A stretch of 38,961 nucleotides of DNA, from positions 1 to 38,961 of the forward strand of contig CAJAVU010000094.1 in the NCBI GenBank assembly GCA_903945495.1, read 5' to 3'. The translations under genes were made by a program, and so were the position numbers. How positions within the stretch are numbered: the stretch's first letter is position 1; each line of letters opens with the position of its first letter. This DNA comes from an uncultured Flavobacteriales bacterium. Lineage in GTDB: Bacteria; Bacteroidota; Bacteroidia; Flavobacteriales_D; Crocinitomicaceae. Positions 34,324-38,961 of the stretch are shown here, one piece after another. The notes under the pieces are model-generated. The model was not told where the DNA came from, did not search any database, and saw only the letters and a program-made list of their open reading frames with translations.

Positions 34324-34734
34324 ATGGATTTTAGTTCAAGAAATAAAGTCAAAGCGGAATGGGGAATGGCCTCCATGACCGACTTGGTGTTTCTTTTGTT
34401 GATATTTTTCATCATCATGAGTTTGATGTCAAACAATCAAACACCTATTGATCTGCCTGATGCCAATCAGGAAATTCCACCCTCTCAAAATCCAGTCGAA
34501 CCAACGGTTATTGTAACTGAAGACAATCGTTACGTTGTAATGCCAGGTGGTGACATGGAAAAACCAATGGAATTTGAAGAAATTAAGAATTTAGCTGCGG
34601 CAGCTGTTGAAAGTTCAGGGAAAATGAAACTTAAAATAGCTGGACACCGTAATGCAAGTTACGAAGCTGTTTTTCAAGTTCTGGCTCTTTCACAAGCCAA
34701 CTCATGGGATCCTGTTTTAGCGTACGATAAATAA
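34324..34734 (+). CDS. exbD: ExbD/TolR-family protein
   Basis: A 136-aa single-span inner-membrane protein, partner of ExbB. After a short cytoplasmic tail (MDFSSRNKVKAEWGMAS) comes the transmembrane helix MTDLVFLLLIFFIIMSLM with the conserved essential Asp (residue 20) for proton conduction, then a periplasmic domain (PTVIVTEDNRYVV ... MKLKIAGHRNASYEAVFQVL) typical of ExbD/TolR. Second gene of the exbB-exbD-tonB-like series, 7 bp before the TonB-like gene. Confidence 0.92.
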   Translation: MDFSSRNKVKAEWGMASMTDLVFLLLIFFIIMSLMSNNQTPIDLPDANQEIPPSQNPVEPTVIVTEDNRYVVMPGGDMEKPMEFEEIKNLAAAAVESSGKMKLKIAGHRNASYEAVFQVLALSQANSWDPVLAYDK

Positions 34735-34741
34735 TAAAGTT

Positions 34742-35479
34742 ATGGCAACATTACCGATAGTATTTCCGAAAGATCGAAAATTTGGCATCGCTGCCACTGG
34801 AGTGACGTTGTTTACTGTATTTATTTATTTGTATTTCACGACTATTTTAATGGCCGATCCTGCTCCTGCCGATATTCCACCGGTTGTGACAGAAACGACA
34901 ATCGAACAAATTGAATTGAAAAATTTAGTGGTCGAAACAGGCGGTGGCGGTAGCGCTGGTTCTCCGTCAGATGATCCAATTGACAAGCCGAAACCACAAA
35001 CTGAAAAGATCTTGGTTCAAAATAAGCCATCTAATACGCATCATACTTCAGGCCAGTCAACAAACAATACTTCGCCAAATTCGAACAATCCAAGTTCATC
35101 TGTGAAACCTTCGAATGATCCATTTGGTTCTGGCGGAATTAATGGAAAAAATGGGCATAGTAAAGATGGGAAATTTGGTCAAGGAGAAGGTCCTATAGGC
35201 ACTGGACCAGATACTGGTGGCGGAAATGGAAGAACCCGTTTAAATAACGTATCAATTGATCATATTGAGTCTGAACGAGATGAGATCATTTATTTAAAAT
35301 TGACGGTTGACGCTAATGGGAACGTTGTATCTGCAATTTCAACTTCCAAAACGACAACAACAGATGCGCGTATTATCAATCAAGTGAAAGCAGCTGTAAT
35401 CAGTCAAGTGAAATTTTCAAAATCGCCGGGTTCTGGTCCTGTTCAATTGTTTTATACGGTAAAAATTGATGGTAAATAA
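34742..35479 (+). CDS. TonB-like energy transducer
   Basis: A 245-aa protein with one N-terminal membrane helix (about residues 14-37, IAATGVTLFTVFIYLYFTTI), a long periplasmic linker rich in Gly, Ser, Asn and Pro (about 60-165), and a C-terminal domain (about 168-245; LKLTVDANGNVVSAISTS ... VQLFYTVKI) that fits a TonB_C-like beta fold. The linker is Asn/Ser/Gly-rich rather than the Pro-Lys-rich linker of E. coli TonB. Position directly after exbB and exbD is the main support for the role. It could transduce energy to TonB-dependent receptors, but the specific partner is unknown. Its last 11 bases overlap folC. Confidence 0.78.
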   Translation: MATLPIVFPKDRKFGIAATGVTLFTVFIYLYFTTILMADPAPADIPPVVTETTIEQIELKNLVVETGGGGSAGSPSDDPIDKPKPQTEKILVQNKPSNTHHTSGQSTNNTSPNSNNPSSSVKPSNDPFGSGGINGKNGHSKDGKFGQGEGPIGTGPDTGGGNGRTRLNNVSIDHIESERDEIIYLKLTVDANGNVVSAISTSKTTTTDARIINQVKAAVISQVKFSKSPGSGPVQLFYTVKIDGK

Positions 35480-36698
35480 GGACTATTCGAAAACAATCGA
35501 TTGGTTGTTTCAGCAATTTCCTTCTTATCAAGCTATTGGCGCTGCAGCATACAAGCCAGATTTAGGTAATATCATCCATCTTCTTGACGAACTTAGTAAT
35601 CCTGAAAAGGAACTACGTTTCATTCATGTTGCAGGTTCGAACGGCAAAGGATCTACCTCTTCCCTACTTGCTTCCATTTTAAAAGAATCAGGGGAAAAAG
35701 TTGGTTTGTTTACATCTCCACACATTCAAGACTTCAGAGAACGTATTCGTGTGAATGGCGAAATGATTTCAGAGCAGTCTGTGATTGATTTTTGCCGACC
35801 GTTTCAATCGAATCAACTGCACATTGAACCGTCTTTCTTTGAAATTACTTTTGCCATGGCATTGGAACATTTCAAAAAAGAAGCATGTACTATTTGTATC
35901 ATCGAAACAGGGCTCGGAGGACGCTTAGATGCGACGAACTGCATAACTCCACTACTATCTGTCATTACAAACATTTCACTTGAACACACACAGTTTTTAG
36001 GAAATACACTCGAAGAAATAGCATTCGAAAAAGCAGGTATAATAAAACCTATTGTTCCTGTTATAATCGGAGAAACAACGGAAGAAACGAAAGACGTATT
36101 CACAAAGCAAGCTGAGTTAAGAAAATCTTCAATTCAATGGGCTGAGGATTTTATATCAAACGAACTTTACCATTTCCCACTTTTAGGCAGTTACCAGCGT
36201 AAGAATTTCAGAACCGTTCAGTGTGCTTTGGAAATTCTAATTCAAAAAGGATTTTCTATCACACATGATACAATTCAACGCGGATTAGATCATTTAGCTG
36301 AAAATACTGGATTTTATGGCAGAATGCAATTGGTCAGTAAAGAACCGAACCTAATTCTCGATGTTTCGCACAATGTAGATGGGATTCAGAAAACATTGGA
36401 AAGCATTCAACACATCAATCAAGGTCAACTTCATATTATTTACGGAACAAGTTCTGATAAAAATTACGAAGAAATTGTCGATTTATTTCCGAATGATGCA
36501 CAGTTGTATTTCTCCACATTCACCAATCTTAGAAGCATAACAATTGAACAAATTGAGCAATTGATGGATAAAAAGGAGTTAAACGCAAAAGTTTTTTCCG
36601 ATGTTAAAGATGCAATTAAGGAAGCACAATTAACTGCAAACAAGGAAGATACTATTTTGGTTTTCGGTAGCTTCTTCTTGATCAGCGATTTTTTTTAA
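35469..36698 (+). CDS. folC: Folylpolyglutamate/dihydrofolate synthase
   Basis: Mur-ligase-like enzyme of 409 aa that adds glutamate to dihydropteroate or to folates, in the cytoplasm. Motifs: FIHVAGSNGKGSTSSLLASI (P-loop), GLFTSPHIQDFRERIRVNG, ETGLGGRLDATN, NISLEHTQFLGNT and a C-terminal LILDVSHNVDGIQKTLE. The preceding base triplet is TTG, which would add one Met-equivalent; ATG at 35469 is taken. It overlaps the end of the TonB-like gene by 11 bp, suggesting translational coupling and that it is the last gene of the nhaD/exbB/exbD/tonB-like cluster. Confidence 0.94.
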   Translation: MVNKDYSKTIDWLFQQFPSYQAIGAAAYKPDLGNIIHLLDELSNPEKELRFIHVAGSNGKGSTSSLLASILKESGEKVGLFTSPHIQDFRERIRVNGEMISEQSVIDFCRPFQSNQLHIEPSFFEITFAMALEHFKKEACTICIIETGLGGRLDATNCITPLLSVITNISLEHTQFLGNTLEEIAFEKAGIIKPIVPVIIGETTEETKDVFTKQAELRKSSIQWAEDFISNELYHFPLLGSYQRKNFRTVQCALEILIQKGFSITHDTIQRGLDHLAENTGFYGRMQLVSKEPNLILDVSHNVDGIQKTLESIQHINQGQLHIIYGTSSDKNYEEIVDLFPNDAQLYFSTFTNLRSITIEQIEQLMDKKELNAKVFSDVKDAIKEAQLTANKEDTILVFGSFFLISDFF

Positions 36699-36717
36699 TT
36701 TTTTTTCATAAAAACAC

Positions 36718-36747
36718 TTGTTAAAACAAAAAAGTGCCTTATATTTG
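36718..36747 (+). promoter_or_regulatory. Promoter of tRNA-Val
   Basis: TTG (36718-36720), 19 bp, TATATTTG (36740-36747): a near-ideal Bacteroidota promoter, 46 nt before the mature tRNA 5' end. Confidence 0.75.
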
Positions 36748-36793
36748 CACTCGCAATAAGGAAATCAAACGCGATTTCTTGCAAACCTCAAAA

Positions 36794-36868
36794 GGGAGAT
36801 TAGCTCAGCTGGTTTAGAGCACCTGCCTTACAAGCAGGGGGTCGGGGGTTCGAACCCCTCATCTCCCA
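36794..36868 (+). tRNA. tRNA-Val (anticodon UAC)
   Basis: A complete cloverleaf of 75 nt. Acceptor GGGAGAT (36794-36800) pairs with ATCTCCC (36861-36867), discriminator A at 36868. D stem GCTC/GAGC, anticodon stem CCTGC/GCAGG with loop CTTACAA giving anticodon TAC (36829-36831), T arm GGGGG-TTCGAAC-CCCTC. The 3' CCA is not encoded (sequence continues CAGATT). The gene is intact and is immediately followed by a terminator and an integrase gene, so it is the likely attachment site of the element to its right. Confidence 0.96.
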
Positions 36869-36875
36869 CAGATTA

Positions 36876-36909
36876 AACCCAGTAATACTTAGGTGTTACT
36901 GGGTTTTTT
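36876..36909 (+). terminator. Terminator of tRNA-Val
   Basis: A 13-bp stem (36876-36888 with 36893-36905, one G-U pair) with a 4-nt TTAG loop followed by T's. Very stable and directly after the tRNA. Confidence 0.9.
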
Positions 36910-36971
36910 GTTTGGATTAAAAATCAGGAAGAACTTTAAGAACAATTGATTTTAGCTTAATAACACACCTC

Positions 36972-36991
36972 ACCGTGCAGAATACCGTGCA
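36972..36991. repeat. Direct repeat ACCGTGCA x2 upstream of the integrase
   Basis: ACCGTGCA occurs at 36972-36979 and 36984-36991, 12 bp apart centre to centre, with GTGCAC at the end of the second copy. GC-rich sites in AT-rich DNA directly before a tyrosine recombinase gene are candidates for integrase or excisionase binding, or for the operator controlling the gene. Confidence 0.5.
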
Positions 36992-37029
36992 CAGTTTCAC
37001 AAAGGAAAATGCCATAATCCCACAACAAA

Positions 37030-38229
37030 ATGGCAACATTAAATTTAACCCTTGACACAAGAAGAGCAAGGAAAGACGGAACCTACCCATTAGTTTTTAG
37101 AGTTCGAGTTGAAGATAAATTCTGTGATATTGGCACAGACTTTAAAATCTTTAAAGAACAATTTGATTTAAAAACAAACAGCTTGGTTAATGACATTGAG
37201 AGTAATATCTTACTAGATCAACTAAAAACACATTATCTCAAAAGACTTCGGACATATACTGCAGAAAATTTAGGCTGTAATGACCTCAAATCAATGAAAG
37301 CCTTTCTCATTAACAAACAGTTATCTGAATATACTATCATTGAATTCTGGAATAAACAAATTGAATCAATGATGGCCTCGGGAAGGTATGGGGGTGCAAA
37401 GATTTATAAAACCAGCTTGTCTGTTATTTCGCAAGCCATAGACTTAAATGTCTCATTCTCAAAGTTGAAATATCAATCTATCCTAGAATTGGAAAGTAAA
37501 CTATTTAAAAGAGGAGTTAGCGTTAATGGTATTAGTGTATACATGAGAACATTTAGAGCAATTTGCAATAAAGCCATACACTTTGATATTGTTGGCTTTG
37601 AATGGTATCCCTTTAGGAAATACAAGGTTAGAAAGGAAAAAACAACACCTAGAGTTATTACAATTACTGAAATGAAAAGATACTTCCATCTTGATTTGAA
37701 GCCATCCGACCCACTATATAAATCTTGGTTGATTGGTAAACTAATTTTTATGCTCAGAGGGATTAACATTAAGGATTTGTTGTTAATATCACACAACAAC
37801 ATTAAAAGTGGCAGAATCATCTATAAAAGGGCAAAAACTGGTAAGCTTTACAGTGTTGAGATTCTTCCCGAGATGCAAGAGACAATGAATCTATTTAAAT
37901 CAAATAATACGCTTTTGGGAGTTCTAAGCGATGCAGAACTGAAAAATACCGCCAAACTTGTTGATGTAATTGTTCAAAAGAGAAAAGTCATTAATGCTCA
38001 TTTAAAGAAGTTAGGGGAGTTAATTAACTCAAAAGAATCTCTTAGCACTTATGTTTTCAGATATAGCTATGCAAACATTTCAAAGCAACTTGGTTATTCA
38101 AAAGACCTTATAGCTGAGGCATTAGGACATGAGTATGGTAATTCTGTTACAGGTATTTACTTGGAGCAGTTTGATAATGAGATTGTTGATGAGATGAATA
38201 GAAGAGTGATTGATTCAGTCTTAAAATGA
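37030..38229 (+). CDS. Tyrosine-type site-specific recombinase (integrase)
   Basis: A 399-aa phage-integrase-family protein of Bacteroidota type. The N-terminal arm-binding part (TLNLTLDTRRARKDGTYPLVFRVRV) is followed by a SAM-like core-binding domain (about 95-200) and the catalytic domain. Catalytic residues: Arg in MLRGINIKDLLL, Lys in YKRAKTGKLYSV, Arg in YVFRYSYANIS, His in LGHEYGNSVTGIY and the Tyr nucleophile in the same stretch (GIYLEQF). The usual His of the HxxR box is Tyr (YVFR). Location 161 bp after an intact tRNA-Val and on the same strand indicates that it mobilises an element integrated at the tRNA 3' end. Arginine is coded mostly by AGA/AGG. Followed by a terminator. Confidence 0.92.
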   Translation: MATLNLTLDTRRARKDGTYPLVFRVRVEDKFCDIGTDFKIFKEQFDLKTNSLVNDIESNILLDQLKTHYLKRLRTYTAENLGCNDLKSMKAFLINKQLSEYTIIEFWNKQIESMMASGRYGGAKIYKTSLSVISQAIDLNVSFSKLKYQSILELESKLFKRGVSVNGISVYMRTFRAICNKAIHFDIVGFEWYPFRKYKVRKEKTTPRVITITEMKRYFHLDLKPSDPLYKSWLIGKLIFMLRGINIKDLLLISHNNIKSGRIIYKRAKTGKLYSVEILPEMQETMNLFKSNNTLLGVLSDAELKNTAKLVDVIVQKRKVINAHLKKLGELINSKESLSTYVFRYSYANISKQLGYSKDLIAEALGHEYGNSVTGIYLEQFDNEIVDEMNRRVIDSVLK

Positions 38230-38234
38230 ATAAG

Positions 38235-38258
38235 AGCACCTCATATGGGGTGCTTTTT
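38235..38258 (+). terminator. Terminator after the integrase gene
   Basis: AGCACCTC (38235-38242) pairs with GGGGTGCT (38247-38254; one T-G pair) with an ATAT loop, then a run of T's to 38258. Confidence 0.85.
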
Positions 38259-38267
38259 ATCAACATA

Positions 38268-38291
38268 TAAATCTAGATTTACTTAGATTTA
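38268..38291. repeat. 14-bp palindrome plus third half site (TAGATTTA)
   Basis: TAAATCTAGATTTA (38268-38281) is a perfect palindrome, and TAGATTTA recurs in direct orientation at 38284-38291, 10 bp after its first copy, about one helical turn. Candidate binding site for a dimeric regulator or an excisionase. Confidence 0.5.
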
Positions 38292-38394
38292 TAGCACTTA
38301 TAACTAATTGATCTAAAGTAACTTATGGTAATGTGTTTTACACGCATTCATTTACTGTTCATTTTAGACTTCAAAAAAATATTTTGTTAATAAA

Positions 38395-38437
38395 CTCATT
38401 TGGAGCTCATTTGGTGAGACTTTACTTTTACAGTCTC
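38395..38437. repeat. Tandem CTCATTTGG repeat and adjoining hairpin
   Basis: CTCATTTGG at 38395-38403 and 38406-38414 (11-bp period), followed by GAGACT (38416-38421) pairing with AGTCTC (38432-38437) across a 10-nt loop. Iteron-like spacing suggests protein binding. Confidence 0.4.
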
Positions 38438-38618
38438 TGTTTGGAATGTAAACATCAAACATTATCTGCTTGCCAGCCGGTTTCAGTTAGTATTTCGAAA
38501 GAAGAAGGGCTTCTGTAGAAAAAATCAAATTAAACTGTCAGGCATATATTTTTTTAAGACTGTAGAAAAGAAATGTGGCTTTTGTTTTATTGGTTGACAG
38601 AGACTCTAAAAAAAAAAC

Positions 38619-38961
38619 ATGAAAAAAATTTTTAACCCCAAGGATCAGATGCGTACTGAAATTCCTGAATCTGACAAAAGATTGCAAGTAAGAAAAATTA
38701 CAATGCTAAATCAAAGAGTTGGAATTTGTGTTAATAAGGATGAGCCTTCAATTTGGGATACAGTAGAAAATCATATAGAGAATCATCCAATTGAAGTTTT
38801 CTATCATCTCTATGAGTACAAAACTAGGTACATACAAAGGTTAACTTTATGTGGCGTTGGCTTGAAGAAACTTCAAAAAAAAATTGAAGAGGTAAAACCT
38901 CAGCTTTTATCCAGACTGAGGAAAAAAAAATATGTGGATAAAGCCAAAAGGAATGTGTCAA
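38619..38961 (+). CDS. Unrecognised element gene, 3' end outside the window
   Basis: An ATG at 38619 opens a frame that stays open to the right edge (114 complete codons). The protein begins MKKIFNPKDQMRTEIPESDK and continues with QRVGICVNKDEPSIWDTVEN and HPIEVFYHLYEYKTRYIQRL, then a very basic region (LKKLQKKIEEVKPQLLSRLRKKK). No signal peptide or membrane segment and no family I recognise. Arginine codons are almost all AGA/AGG, as in the integrase. It lies 390 bp after the integrase, in the same direction, behind a repeat-rich non-coding stretch. It is likely cargo or a regulatory/replication gene of the element; function unknown. Confidence 0.6.
   Translation, partial: MKKIFNPKDQMRTEIPESDKRLQVRKITMLNQRVGICVNKDEPSIWDTVENHIENHPIEVFYHLYEYKTRYIQRLTLCGVGLKKLQKKIEEVKPQLLSRLRKKKYVDKAKRNVS

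Larger units (their letters stand above)
38259..38618. other. Non-coding stretch of the element with several short repeats
   Basis: About 360 bp with no convincing gene. A 61-codon open frame (38333-38518) is present but has no family-like features and no promoter. The stretch holds a 14-bp palindrome with an extra half site (38268-38291), a 9-bp tandem direct repeat CTCATTTGG (38395-38403, 38406-38414), a hairpin GAGACT/AGTCTC (38416-38437), GAGACT again at 38600-38605, and CTGTAGAAAA twice (38513-38522, 38560-38569). This density of short repeats suits a regulatory or recombination region of a mobile element. Confidence 0.5.

Noticed and set aside
36876-36905. The long inverted repeat after tRNA-Val as an attachment site
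   Set aside because: A perfect stem followed by T's right after a tRNA is better explained as its terminator; an attachment site would be expected to match the tRNA 3' end.
37473-37820. Minus-strand open frame of 115 codons inside the integrase
   Set aside because: Antisense shadow of the recombinase frame, which carries the catalytic residues.
38333-38518. 61-codon open frame in the element's non-coding stretch
   Set aside because: No recognisable domain, no promoter box, unusual amino acid mix and overlap with several repeats; more likely chance.
1-38961. CRISPR arrays, insertion sequences and rRNA
   Set aside because: No regularly spaced repeat array, no transposase-like frame and no rRNA sequence was seen when reading through the window.

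Overview
The window looks like chromosomal DNA from a member of the Bacteroidota, most likely order Flavobacteriales. A Crocinitomicaceae/Fluviicola-like host is my guess and is not proven. The evidence is a type IX secretion and gliding block (porV, porU, a porP/sprF-like gene, gldJ), no obvious Shine-Dalgarno sequences, and repeated use of the Bacteroidota promoter -7 element TAnnTTTG a short distance before start codons. The DNA is AT-rich throughout. Most genes are core housekeeping genes packed in short operons. The right-hand 2 kb is different.

Layout, left to right. (1) 1-5.9 kb: the tail of a PH-domain-like gene, an SDR oxidoreductase and a small secreted orphan protein on the minus strand; then gmhA (heptose synthesis) and a tight operon fur-like / STAS / purA / ostA-like on the plus strand. 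(2) 5.9-10.5 kb, minus strand: ychF, fahA and a bifunctional (p)ppGpp synthetase/hydrolase. (3) 10.7-16 kb, plus strand: a secreted M28 peptidase, a serine palmitoyltransferase-like enzyme, an SF1 helicase and a single-domain response regulator. (4) 16-18.2 kb, minus strand: the biotin operon bioB-bioF. (5) 18.3-28.5 kb: ispF, porV and porU on the minus strand, divergent from porP/sprF-like, gldJ and murF on the plus strand. (6) 28.6-36.7 kb: an acyl-CoA dehydrogenase on the minus strand, then anmK, a Glu/Leu-type amino acid dehydrogenase, nhaD, exbB, exbD, a TonB-like gene and folC on the plus strand. (7) 36.7-39 kb: tRNA-Val(UAC) with a strong promoter and terminator, followed at once by a tyrosine recombinase and the unrecognised start of what is probably an integrated element running off the right edge.

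Functional links: PorU and PorV are partners in the attachment complex of the type IX system, and GldJ and the PorP/SprF-like protein belong to the same secretion/gliding machinery. murF, anmK, gmhA and the OstA-like protein concern the cell envelope. NhaD next to ExbB/ExbD/TonB suggests a shared link to ion gradients. The integrase region uses mainly AGA/AGG for arginine, whereas many upstream core genes use CGT/CGA/CGC heavily, which fits recent acquisition.

The most promising part for undescribed biology is the element end at 36.8-39.0 kb. It has short direct repeats before the integrase, a 14-bp palindrome and other repeats after it, and an unrecognised gene cut by the window edge. I did not find a complete novel system inside this window.
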